From CALAED01 sp937891035 (GTDB taxonomy: Bacteria; Actinomycetota; Actinomycetes; Streptosporangiales; Streptosporangiaceae), in NCBI GenBank assembly GCA_035642125.1, contig DASQSZ010000477.1, positions 1 through 16,221 on the forward strand: DNA of 16,221 nt, written 5' to 3'. Shown piece after piece: positions 6,598 through 13,942 of the stretch (position 1 is its first letter; the number at the start of each line of letters is the position of its first letter). Under the pieces are notes generated by a model that worked only from the letters and a program-made list of their open reading frames with translations, was not told where the DNA came from and did not search any database. The translations under genes were made by a program, and so were the position numbers.

Positions 6598-6616
6598 CGG
6601 CCGGACAAGCCGGCCG
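6598..6616. terminator. GC-rich hairpin 1 between DUF2469 gene and dprA
   Basis: CGGCCGG (6598-6604), a five-base ACAAG loop and CCGGCCG (6610-6616) form a perfect 7-bp stem. It lies between two convergent genes, so it can act on both strands. No T-tract follows, which is normal for actinobacterial terminator-like hairpins. It is preceded by CATCCCC, as is hairpin 2. Confidence 0.5.
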
Positions 6617-6628
6617 CACCACATCCCC

Positions 6629-6650
6629 GCCTGCCCCTGGAAGGGCAGGC
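6629..6650. terminator. GC-rich hairpin 2 between DUF2469 gene and dprA
   Basis: GCCTGCCC (6629-6636) pairs perfectly over 8 bp with GGGCAGGC (6643-6650) around a six-base loop. Only 12 bases separate it from hairpin 1. The tandem arrangement supports bidirectional termination of the convergent DUF2469 and dprA transcripts. Confidence 0.5.
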
Positions 6651-6689
6651 CGCAAGTAACCAAATCACAAGATCGAGTTATATCGAAAG

Positions 6690-8012
6690 CTAGCCAGACC
6701 TAAGGGCGCTGACCGCCACAGCCGTCGAGTCCGGCCTGGATCGCGTGCTTGTGGCAGGCAGACTAATCGGGCGGCGGAGGACGGCGATCTTGGCGCGTGC
6801 GGTGGGGGTTGCGGTGATGGGTGGGGGTCGTGCGGTTTGTGTGGGGGCGGTGGCGCGGCCCCTTTTTGGCCGTGGTAGGCGCCAGCCTTGGTCACAGCGT
6901 TCGATGAAGCCGGCGGCGGCCAGGATGCCAAGGCGGCTGCGGGCGGTGTTGAGGTCGACGCCGGCCTTGACGGCGAGCTGGGCGGGCCCGGCGCCCCCGC
7001 GGGCCGGGATGGCCTCGAGCACCTGGCGGGTCGTTGGGTCCAGCATGTCGCGGGGATGTATCGGGCCGCGCGGCTCCGGTGCGAGATCGTCGCCGAGCTG
7101 GCCGACCTCCTCGATGATCTCGGCGGCATTGGTGACGCATCGGGCGGGTGGCGTGTCGCGGAGGAGCTTGTGGCAGCCGATGGAGGTCCGGGAGGTGACC
7201 GGTCCAGGGATCGCCATGACTGCGCGGTTGAGTTTGCGGGCGTGGGTGGCCGTGTTGAGTGCTCCGCTGCGGGCGGCGGCCTCGATGACGACCGTGCCCC
7301 TGGTCAAGGCGGCGATGACCCGGTTGCGGACCAGGAAGCGCAGCCGCGTGGGATGCGTGCCGGGCGGGGATTCGCTCAGCAGCAGGGCCCGTCTGGCCAT
7401 TTCGGCGAACAGGCCGTCGTTACTGGGCGGGTAGGGGGCGTCGACCCCGTTGGCGAAGACCGCGACGGTATCGCCGTCGGCGGCGAGCGCGCCGCGGTGG
7501 GCGGCGGCGTCGATGCCCATGGCGCCGCCGCTGATCACGGCCCAGCCGCGTTCGCAAAGCTCGGCGGCGAGGTCGGCCGCCACGCGCAGGCCGTAGGAGG
7601 AGGCGGCGCGGGCACCCACGAGGGCGACCGACCGCAAACAGCCGTAGCGCAGGTCACCGGGGCCGCGCAGCCAGAGCGCGTGCGGCCGGGCGGCGCCGAG
7701 GTCGTCGAGCTGGGTGGGCCATTCGGCATCTCCGGGGCAGACCAGCCGACCCCCGAGCTTGTCGCAGACGGTCAGGTCGGCGATCGGATCGGCGTCCCGC
7801 AGCCGGATCCGCCAACTTGCCAGGTACTCGGCCAGCCGGTGGCCGGCCTTGTCGCCGGCCACCAGGTCGCCGGGCGGGGTGCCGGCCCGAATGGCGGCCA
7901 CGGCGCCGCCCGCGCCGAGGCGGGCGACCAGCGCGCCGAGCAGGGCGTTGCCGGGCTCGGCGATGGCGCACAGGGTCGCCCGAGCCACCCGTTCGTCATC
8001 TGTCACGGTCAT
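6690..8012 (-). CDS. dprA: DNA processing protein DprA (Smf)
   Basis: DprA binds incoming single-stranded DNA and loads RecA during natural transformation; it is also kept by many bacteria not known to be competent. ATG 8012 overlaps the comM stop by four bases (ATGA), giving 440 residues. A helical N-terminal region precedes the Rossmann-fold DprA domain (about 125-290) with VALVGARAASSYG, ISGGAMGIDAAAH, RNRVIAALT and EAAARSGALNTA. A winged-helix-like segment (about 325-378, TRQVLEAI...LGILAAAGFIER) follows. The last 60 residues are a Pro/Thr/Arg-rich tail ending at TAG 6690-6692; it is unlike any domain and its DNA is G-run-rich on the other strand. A longer in-frame extension up to 8240 is an Arg-rich shadow of comM. 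Confidence 0.93.
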   Translation of the reverse strand: MTVTDDERVARATLCAIAEPGNALLGALVARLGAGGAVAAIRAGTPPGDLVAGDKAGHRLAEYLASWRIRLRDADPIADLTVCDKLGGRLVCPGDAEWPTQLDDLGAARPHALWLRGPGDLRYGCLRSVALVGARAASSYGLRVAADLAAELCERGWAVISGGAMGIDAAAHRGALAADGDTVAVFANGVDAPYPPSNDGLFAEMARRALLLSESPPGTHPTRLRFLVRNRVIAALTRGTVVIEAAARSGALNTATHARKLNRAVMAIPGPVTSRTSIGCHKLLRDTPPARCVTNAAEIIEEVGQLGDDLAPEPRGPIHPRDMLDPTTRQVLEAIPARGGAGPAQLAVKAGVDLNTARSRLGILAAAGFIERCDQGWRLPRPKRGRATAPTQTARPPPITATPTARAKIAVLRRPISLPATSTRSRPDSTAVAVSALRSG

Positions 8013-9568
8013 GCGCGCTTCCCCGTCCACAAGTCGAGAGCCAGACCGACGTCTTCGGCGGCGGGGTGATCGCGGCCGCCGAGATCGGCGCAGGTCCAGG
8101 CCACGCGCAGCACGCGATCGAGGCCACGGGCGCTCAGCGAGCCGAGGCGCAGCGCCCGATCGACGGGGGCCATCGACTCGGGCGGCGGCGTGAACCTGCG
8201 CCGCAGCTCCGGGCCGGGGATCTCGGCGTTCGTCCGCCACGGCGTGGCCGCCAGTCGTTTGGCCGTGCGTTCCCGGGCGAGCAACACTCGCTCGGCCACG
8301 GTCTGGCTCGACTCGGCGAATTCGAGGTCATAGCGTAACTCGGCCGGCGTGGCCGGCTGTAGCTCGAGCTTGAGGTCGATGCGATCGAGCAACGGTCCGG
8401 AGATCCGGGACAGGTAGCGGTGCCGCACCGCGGGCGGGCAGCGACAGTCGACATCCTTGGCAGCCGCGCACGGACACGGATTGGCGGCCATCACCAGCGT
8501 GAATCGCGCCGGGAATCGGGTGATGGCCCCCGACCGGGAGATCATTACCTCACCGTCTTCCAACGGCTGGCGGAGCGCGTCGAGCACCCCGCTTTGGAAC
8601 TCGGGCGCCTCATCGAGGAACAGCACGCCGTGGTGGGCCAACGAAGCGGCTCCGGGCTGGATGCCCCGCCCGGAGCCGCCGCCCACCATCGCCGGGATGG
8701 TCGCGGTGTGATGTGGCGCGTAGAACGGCGCCTCGGTGATCAACGGGCGGCCCGGCGGCAGCGTGCCGGCCACCGAATGAATGGCGGTCACCTCCAAGGC
8801 GGCGCTGGACTCCAGCGGCGGCAGCAGGGTCGGCAGCCGCTCGGCCAGCATGGTCTTGCCGCAGCCGGGCGGACCGGAAAAGCACAGATGATGCCCGCCG
8901 GCGGCGCTGACCTCCAGGGCGTGCCGCGCGTCGGCCTGGCCGCGTACGTCGGCGAGATCCAGATCGCTGCGCCTGGCCCTGCCCCGCAGGGTGAGGGCAT
9001 CGGGGTGCGGGCCCACGGGAAGCGCCGCGTCGTCTTCGTCGAGCGCCGGCGGAGGCTCGTCGCGCAAATGGCACATCAGGGCCCGCAGCGTGCTCACCGG
9101 GATCACCTTGGTGTCGGGCACGAGCTCGGCCTCACCGGCGTTGGCCGCGGGCACCACCACCGTGTGGCAACCGCTGTGCGCGGCGGCGAGCACGGCGGGC
9201 AGCACCCCGGGCACCGCGCGAATCCGCCCGTCGAGCCCAAGCTCCCCGAGCATCACCAGACCGGCACAGGCCGCCGGCGACACCGCCTCGGCCGCGGACA
9301 GGAGCGCCACAGCGATGGCGACGTCATAGCCGGACCCCTTCTTCGGCAGGCTGGCGGGGAAGAGCGAGACCGTGACGTGTCGATGGGGCCAGCTCTCGCC
9401 ACTATTGAAGATCGCCGCCCGAACTCGGTCCCGCGCCTCGCTGAGCGCGGTGTCGGGCAGCCCCACCAGATGCAGCCCGGGCACGCCGCTCGTGATCGTG
9501 GCCTCTACGTCGACCACGAACCCCTCGACGCCCACCAATGCCACCGAGCGAGTCTTGGCGAGTGCCAT
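8009..9568 (-). CDS. comM: YifB/ComM family Mg-chelatase-like AAA+ ATPase
   Basis: A 519-residue AAA+ protein of the YifB/ComM family. In Vibrio cholerae ComM is a hexameric helicase that promotes branch migration when transforming DNA integrates. The N-terminal ChlI/Lon-like domain (about 20-140) contains GVPGLHLVGLPDTALSEARDRVRAA and LPKKGSGYDVAIA. The ATPase has Walker A GPPGCGKT (232-239) and Walker B VLFLDE (315-320). A cysteine cluster (Cys365, 367, 375, 377, in NPCPC and CRCPP) is typical of the family, and the C-terminal Mg-chelatase helical domain has ARGLDRVLRVAWTCADL. ATG 9568 begins one base after the yraN stop, with AGAGAGG nine bases upstream. The gene overlaps dprA by four bases. 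Confidence 0.94.
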   Translation of the reverse strand: MALAKTRSVALVGVEGFVVDVEATITSGVPGLHLVGLPDTALSEARDRVRAAIFNSGESWPHRHVTVSLFPASLPKKGSGYDVAIAVALLSAAEAVSPAACAGLVMLGELGLDGRIRAVPGVLPAVLAAAHSGCHTVVVPAANAGEAELVPDTKVIPVSTLRALMCHLRDEPPPALDEDDAALPVGPHPDALTLRGRARRSDLDLADVRGQADARHALEVSAAGGHHLCFSGPPGCGKTMLAERLPTLLPPLESSAALEVTAIHSVAGTLPPGRPLITEAPFYAPHHTATIPAMVGGGSGRGIQPGAASLAHHGVLFLDEAPEFQSGVLDALRQPLEDGEVMISRSGAITRFPARFTLVMAANPCPCAAAKDVDCRCPPAVRHRYLSRISGPLLDRIDLKLELQPATPAELRYDLEFAESSQTVAERVLLARERTAKRLAATPWRTNAEIPGPELRRRFTPPPESMAPVDRALRLGSLSARGLDRVLRVAWTCADLGGRDHPAAEDVGLALDLWTGKRA

Positions 9569-9569
9569 C

Positions 9570-9938
9570 TCAGCACACCTCTCTGCAGTGATCGACGGCG
9601 AAGGTGCCAGGGCCGTCGCAGACCAACCCGAGGACGTCGATGCGTATCTGTGCGGCGCTGACACCGTGCTGGGCCGCCCAGCGTCCGGCCAGGCGTCTCA
9701 ATCGCGCGGCCTTGGCCGCGGTGATGGCCTCGAGCGGGTCGCCGTACGTCGCGCTGGTGCGGGTCTTCACCTCGCAGACGACATGCCGATGGCCGTCGTA
9801 GGCGACGATGTCGATCTCGCCGCCGCGGCATCGCCAATTGCGTTCGATGATCGTCCAGCCCAGCCGCCGCAGATAGTCGACCGCGGCCGCTTCGCCGCGA
9901 CGCCCGAGACCGCCTCGATGATCTCGCCGGATATGCAT
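9570..9938 (-). CDS. yraN: YraN (UPF0102) endonuclease-like protein
   Basis: A 122-residue protein of the UPF0102/YraN family with a restriction-endonuclease-like fold. It carries the nuclease-type pattern GEIDIVAYDG...VVCEVKTR, where Asp, Glu and Lys would form a PD-(D/E)xK active site, after the GRRGEAAAVDYLRRLGWTIIERNWR start typical of the family. Its biochemical role is not settled; its usual place beside comM and dprA suggests DNA processing. I chose ATG 9938 because GGAGGTGA lies five bases upstream. A GTG at 9956 would add six residues without a comparable site. It is the first gene of the reverse operon yraN-comM-dprA. Confidence 0.9.
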   Translation of the reverse strand: MHIRRDHRGGLGRRGEAAAVDYLRRLGWTIIERNWRCRGGEIDIVAYDGHRHVVCEVKTRTSATYGDPLEAITAAKAARLRRLAGRWAAQHGVSAAQIRIDVLGLVCDGPGTFAVDHCREVC

Positions 9939-9943
9939 CCCGC

Positions 9944-9951
9944 TCACCTCC
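9944..9951 (-). promoter_or_regulatory. Strong ribosome-binding site deciding the yraN start
   Basis: On the reverse strand GGAGGTGA ends five bases before ATG 9938. It is nearly ideal against the anti-Shine-Dalgarno sequence and excludes the in-frame GTG at 9956. Confidence 0.75.
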
Positions 9952-10287
9952 GCCACGACCGTCCCGTACGGTTGTCGCGGCCGGTAGGCGAACGCGATTC
10001 TGTGGAAAACGCATGTGTGCTTGCGACCCGGTGTCGTTGCTTCCGGATCCGTGGCGTTTGCCCAGCTAATTGCCCATATCGATCTTCGAGGCGATGGAAC
10101 CCTTTAGCGCATGATCCAGCCCTATGAGGGGGGGATCGTGTGGGCATGGACAGCCACGCAACCGGCTGCTTTCCCGTGTCTCGTCGTCCCTCCAAGGCGC
10201 TTCCTGTGCCGTAGGGCCGCACTAGGAGGCTGGGGCTTACCGGGTCGGCGCCTTGCCAGTCGTGGCATCTCACGGCACGGTAGGCCC
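9952..10287. other. Divergent intergenic region between yraN and xerC
   Basis: About 335 bases without a supported gene separate two divergent genes and should hold both promoters, but I found no convincing -35/-10 pair. Visible features are an 8-bp inverted repeat CAAGGCGC (10193-10200) / GCGCCTTG (10248-10255), a 7-bp pair GTGCCGT (10206-10212) / ACGGCAC (10272-10278), a single TGTGGAAAA (10001-10009), and an isolated AGGAGG at 10223-10228 with no usable start codon after it. An open frame from 10111 runs into xerC, but its extra 59 residues are not recognisable. Confidence 0.4.
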
Positions 10288-11229
10288 ATGTCCGGTGCGA
10301 GTCCGCTACCGCCCGCGTTCGCTGCGGCGTTGCGAGACTACGAGCGGCATCTGCGCGCGGAACGCGGCCTGTCGGCGCATACGCTCCGGGCCTACCTCGG
10401 CGACATCGCCGATCTGTTCGAGTACGCGGTTCGCGTGGGAGCCGCGGACGTTTCCGATCTCGACGTCCACGTCGTTCGCGAATGGCTCGCTGGGCAGCAC
10501 GCCCGCGGCCTTTCCCGGGCCACGCTCGCCCGGCGCACCGCGGCGGTACGGACGTACACGCGGCACGCCCAGCGCACCGGCCTGCTCGAACGGGACCCCG
10601 GGCCGCTGCTCGGCACACCGAGGCAGGACCGGGCGCTGCCCAAGGTGTTGCGCCAGGAGGAGGCGGCGGCGGTCCTCGACGGGATCCGGCCGAAGCGGGC
10701 CGAGCCGGCGGAGCTCCGGTCGGCGGGCGCCGCCTTGCGCGATCGAGCCGTCCTCGAACTGCTGTACGCCACGGGCGTCCGGGTCAGTGAGCTGTGCGGC
10801 CTTGACGTCGATGACGTCGACCAGGAGCGCCGCACCGTCCGCGTGTTCGGTAAAGGCGCCAAGGAGCGTGTCGTGCCCATGGGCGTCCCCGCCGCACGCG
10901 CCATCGAGGACTGGCTGCGAAGGGGCAGACCGCATCTGGCGGCCGAACGCAGTGGGCCCGCGCTGTTTTTGGGCACCCGAGGTGGTCGGCTGCATCCCAC
11001 GACGGCCCGGCGGATCGTGCACACCCGGGTCGCGGCGGCGAACGCGCCCGACATCGGTCCGCACGGAGTACGGCACAGCGCCGCGACGCACCTGCTCGAA
11101 GGCGGGGCCGACCTGCGCAGTGTGCAGGAGTTGCTCGGCCACGCCTCTTTGCGGACCACCCAGCTGTACACCCATGTGTCCGCCGAACGACTCAAGCAGG
11201 CCTATCGCCAGGCCCACCCCCGCGCATAG
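10288..11229 (+). CDS. xerC: Tyrosine recombinase XerC
   Basis: Site-specific recombinase that, with XerD, resolves chromosome dimers at dif. From ATG 10288 it has 313 residues, the normal XerC/D size. The N-terminal SAM-like core-binding domain (about 8-110) contains YERHLRAERGLSAHTLRAYLGDI. The catalytic domain has the full set: Arg165 (ATGVRVSELCGL), Lys189 (FGKGAKERVVPMG), His259 and Arg262 (HGVRHSAATHLL), His285 (LLGHASLRTTQLY) and nucleophile Tyr294. The start is the first Met with conserved sequence behind it; no good ribosome-binding site is seen. Its position beside dprA/comM matches the chromosomal xerC of Streptomyces and relatives, so I favour the housekeeping enzyme over a phage integrase. 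It marks the right end of the conserved gene order in this window. Confidence 0.92.
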   Translation: MSGASPLPPAFAAALRDYERHLRAERGLSAHTLRAYLGDIADLFEYAVRVGAADVSDLDVHVVREWLAGQHARGLSRATLARRTAAVRTYTRHAQRTGLLERDPGPLLGTPRQDRALPKVLRQEEAAAVLDGIRPKRAEPAELRSAGAALRDRAVLELLYATGVRVSELCGLDVDDVDQERRTVRVFGKGAKERVVPMGVPAARAIEDWLRRGRPHLAAERSGPALFLGTRGGRLHPTTARRIVHTRVAAANAPDIGPHGVRHSAATHLLEGGADLRSVQELLGHASLRTTQLYTHVSAERLKQAYRQAHPRA

Positions 11230-11389
11230 GCCCCGCACTCGATGAGCGGCGCTGCCGCCGTTCCCATGTCGGCTGGGTCCCGTGGTCGGCGCGTGTCGAC
11301 GAGTCAAGGGCAATGTTGATCTTTATGGACTCAGCCGTGGGCCCGTTCCCGTGGAGACCGTCAGCCGAGGCCGGTGTTGATCAGCAGCG
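11230..11389. other. Convergent spacer between xerC and the EgtB-like gene
   Basis: This 160-base spacer joins the conserved block to the four-gene cassette. A small hairpin GCGGC (11246-11250) / GCCGC (11254-11258) with a GCT loop lies 17 bases after the xerC stop and may help termination. GTTGATC occurs twice (near 11316 and 11376). No direct repeats, integrase attachment site or transposon end is evident. Confidence 0.3.
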
Positions 11390-12688
11390 TCAACTCTTCA
11401 CCGCGCAAGTGCGGAACCCTCCCAGGACGTCCCTCCGCTCTGGAGTGAAATAGTTGCGCATGGTGGATCGGACATAGCGGCCTCGAGTGGCCCAAGATCC
11501 GCCGCGGAGCACCTTCCGGCTGCCGAAAAACTGTTCCGAGTTCTCGTGGTAGGAGTCTCGTTCGAAGTTGGGGTAGGCGGCGAAGTCACTCGCCGTCCAC
11601 TCCCAGACGTTGCCGATCAGCTGCCGGCAGCCGACCGGACTCTCCCCGGCCCGGCACGCGGCGACATCCACGGGCCCGATGGCGCGCCAGTCGGTGACGG
11701 CGTTCTTCGGGCCGGCCTCCTCGTCGCCCCACGGGTAACACGACTTCGGCCACGACCCGCCGGTCGCCGCGAATTCCCACTCGGGTTCCGTGGGCAGCCG
11801 GCGACCTGCCCATCTGCAGTAGGCGTCCGCCTCCCACCAGCTCAGGTGACACATCGCGTGGTCCGGCTCCAGGTCGACCCACGTGTCGAAACGACGACGC
11901 TGCCAACGGCCTCCGTCGCCCCTTCGCCAATACACGGGGTGGGTCGCCCCGGTGGCGGCGAGCCAGGCGCCCTGGTCCGACCACAACCGCGGATCGGCGT
12001 AACCGCCGTCTTCGGTGAAGGCCGCGAACTCCGCCTGGGTGACCGGTGCTCTGGCGATGGCGAACGGCTCGACCTGGACCGTGTGAGCCCATTTCTCGTT
12101 GTCGTAGACGAACGGGTCGGAAAGGTCCGCGCCGAGCACGAACCGGCCGCCGGCCACCTCAACATCACCCGGCAGTGCACCGGCGTCCGCGCCTTCCGGT
12201 TGCTCGGCGTCGGCGAGGCCCGGCAACTCGGGCGGGGGGTATCCGAGGGTTTGCCGCGTATAGGTGAGCGCCTCGGCATGAGTGTCATAGTGATGCACCG
12301 TGTAACGGGCGAAGTGCCGGACGACCTCGGTCGCCGTGGGTCGCACGACCGCGTCGGTCACCCGTTCGGCCACGGTCCGCATGTACGCGACGGTCCTGTC
12401 CCGCGTTGGCAGGTCCAGGTGCCAGCGGGTGTCGTGCGGGATCGCGCCGGAGTCGTACAAGGCGTCGGCGTACGGGAGGATCGGCTCGTGGCCGCACGCG
12501 TCCCGCAACACGAATTTCTCTTGAAACCAAGCGAGATGGCCGATCTCCCAGATCAACGGATTCAACGTCGGCAGCAAGGGCCCGACCATCTGATCGTCGT
12601 CGAGGTCGGCGACCAGTTGCAGCGCTCGTTCACATCCGTCGATGACCCAGTCGGCCAGCTTCTCGGGGGTCGGAGCGTTCGGTCTCAT
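11390..12688 (-). CDS. EgtB/SenA-like non-heme iron sulfoxide synthase
   Basis: A 432-residue member of the EgtB superfamily, enzymes that use Fe(II) and O2 to join a thiol (or selenosugar) to the imidazole of trimethylhistidine. The N-terminal DinB-like helical domain (about 10-150) carries the three iron-binding histidines: His51 (WEIGHLAWFQE), His133 and His137 (HHYDTHAE). The C-terminal FGE-sulfatase/C-type-lectin-like domain (about 175-432) has PVTQAEFAAF, LPTEPEWEFAA, GNVWEWTASDF and VLRGGSWATR. Near the end, where mycobacterial EgtB reads RNWDYP, this protein has RNYFTP, so Trp-Asp becomes Tyr413-Phe414. Substrate choice may therefore differ from classical EgtB. I chose ATG 12688 for its GAGGA site; GTG 12709 adds seven residues with none. 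No egtA, C, D, E, senB or senC gene is visible here. It is the last gene of the cassette. Confidence 0.88.
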   Translation of the reverse strand: MRPNAPTPEKLADWVIDGCERALQLVADLDDDQMVGPLLPTLNPLIWEIGHLAWFQEKFVLRDACGHEPILPYADALYDSGAIPHDTRWHLDLPTRDRTVAYMRTVAERVTDAVVRPTATEVVRHFARYTVHHYDTHAEALTYTRQTLGYPPPELPGLADAEQPEGADAGALPGDVEVAGGRFVLGADLSDPFVYDNEKWAHTVQVEPFAIARAPVTQAEFAAFTEDGGYADPRLWSDQGAWLAATGATHPVYWRRGDGGRWQRRRFDTWVDLEPDHAMCHLSWWEADAYCRWAGRRLPTEPEWEFAATGGSWPKSCYPWGDEEAGPKNAVTDWRAIGPVDVAACRAGESPVGCRQLIGNVWEWTASDFAAYPNFERDSYHENSEQFFGSRKVLRGGSWATRGRYVRSTMRNYFTPERRDVLGGFRTCAVKS

Positions 12689-12692
12689 GGCG

Positions 12693-12699
12693 TTTCCTC
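12693..12699 (-). promoter_or_regulatory. Ribosome-binding site deciding the EgtB-like start
   Basis: GAGGAAA on the reverse strand lies four bases before ATG 12688 (the GAGGA core six bases before). Nothing comparable precedes the in-frame GTG 12709. Confidence 0.65.
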
Positions 12700-12733
12700 G
12701 GTCGGCCACCTGGTCGGTCGCGGTTAAAGATCG

Positions 12734-13942
12734 CTACATGAAGTTGCGGGTGTGCAGGGCGGACAGATCCGCGGCCTCGTCGGGCGGAAAGCCGAGGCGG
12801 ATAAGGCGATGCTGTCGTCCCTCGTCCATCTCGGTGCGCAGCCGTTGCACCTCGGCATAGCCCCGTTTGACGGCCTGCGGCGTCCATTCACCCGCGACCA
12901 GCGTGACCAGGGCGTCAAAGACGTCCTGGTTCAGCCCGGCGGTGTCGACCAGCGCATCGTGCCGCCGTTCCACGGCGGCGCGCAGCCGAGTGCGCAGCGA
13001 CGGATCGACCGCGGACTGATATTGCAGATGGCCGACGCCGAAAGCGACGTGCCGTGCTTCGTCTTGGCGGGCCAGCCGGGTGACCTGGCGGGTTACCGGG
13101 TCCGGCGCGTACCGATCGAGGAAGCTCAGGAGGTTCAGGAAGCTGCCCTCGCCGAGGACGGACAGCAGGAAGGAGGCCAAAGAGAAGTCCGGCTCGGTGA
13201 GCAAGGTGGCCAGTGACTCGCGTCCGCTCACCGCCGAGGTGCCCATCTCCCCGCCCTTCAGCAGCGCGCGGCGGGTGAAGACTTCGACATGCCGGGCCTC
13301 GTCCGCCGCCTGCACGGCGAGTAGCTGCACAACCTCCCGGAAATGCGGATGGATCCGGCTCAGCAGGCGCGCCGGGATGACGAGCGCGGCCTGCTCGTTT
13401 TCCACAAGGTAGGTCATGATCTGGACGACCGCCCGCTCGACCTCGTCCGGCAGCGCGACCTCTGCCTCCCACTGCACCGCTTCGTCGGGATTCCACTGCG
13501 CTGATACCGCGGTCGCGTACAGGTTCGGCGCGATGTCCGCCCAGACGAGCTTGCGTTCGGTGAGGTCGAAAGGCAGCTCAGGACCGCCCTGCTCGATGAG
13601 TGCGCCGCGCGCGGCCAGCCCCCAATGCGGGGCCGGATTTTCCACAACGCCGTTCGAGCCAGGCCCGCCCGCGCGTTCCGCGGCCGACCATCGGTTCAGA
13701 TCGGTGTGGCCCCGGACGACCCGAGCTCGCACGCCTTCGGCCCCGCCGCCCGGATCGTGGACCCGGTGTCCAAACTGCCGGCACCACGCCTCCAGGTGGA
13801 CGACGAGCGCGGGATCGCTGCCGGTCACCGCAAGCTCGTCGCCGGGCGGCAGATCGCGGAGGGCACGCTGGATGAGCAGGTGGGCGCCCTGCTCGAATCC
13901 GAGATCTTCGAGATCGATGACCGGTGCCGAGGGCGTGCTCAT
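12734..13942 (-). CDS. TusA-like / ferritin-like diiron fusion protein
   Basis: A 402-residue two-part protein. Residues about 8-63 align with TusA/SirA sulfur-carrier proteins: DLEDLG, then ALRDLPPGDELAVTGSDPA and LEAWCRQFGHRV. However, the family's Cys-Pro active site (LGLRCPEP in E. coli) reads LGFEQGAH here; the only domain cysteine is Cys54. Residues about 150-350 form a ferritin-like four-helix bundle with a full diiron ligand pattern: Glu183, Glu215-x-x-His218, Glu265, Glu295-x-x-His298. It should bind two irons and activate O2. The TusA-like part could bind a protein or substrate without carrying sulfur. ATG 13942 overlaps the preceding stop as ATGA, with GGGGAGGAG eight bases upstream, so translation is coupled. 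The domain calls rest on motif reading; the exact subfamily is unknown. Confidence 0.8.
   Translation of the reverse strand: MSTPSAPVIDLEDLGFEQGAHLLIQRALRDLPPGDELAVTGSDPALVVHLEAWCRQFGHRVHDPGGGAEGVRARVVRGHTDLNRWSAAERAGGPGSNGVVENPAPHWGLAARGALIEQGGPELPFDLTERKLVWADIAPNLYATAVSAQWNPDEAVQWEAEVALPDEVERAVVQIMTYLVENEQAALVIPARLLSRIHPHFREVVQLLAVQAADEARHVEVFTRRALLKGGEMGTSAVSGRESLATLLTEPDFSLASFLLSVLGEGSFLNLLSFLDRYAPDPVTRQVTRLARQDEARHVAFGVGHLQYQSAVDPSLRTRLRAAVERRHDALVDTAGLNQDVFDALVTLVAGEWTPQAVKRGYAEVQRLRTEMDEGRQHRLIRLGFPPDEAADLSALHTRNFM

Noticed and set aside
9939..10287. Additional gene in the yraN-xerC gap
   Set aside because: The only open frames are short shadows or an extension of xerC without conserved residues or a ribosome-binding site.
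10288..11229. Phage or integrative-element integrase marking an island with the cassette
   Set aside because: Protein length and motifs fit chromosomal XerC, its place beside dprA/comM is the conserved housekeeping one, and no attachment-site repeats or tRNA gene were seen.
10001..13646. Three copies of TTTTCCACA (reverse at 10001-10009, forward at 13398-13406 and 13638-13646), resembling DnaA boxes
   Set aside because: They are scattered, two are inside a coding region, they are not the preferred TTGTCCACA of actinobacteria, and dnaA, dnaN and other origin genes are absent.
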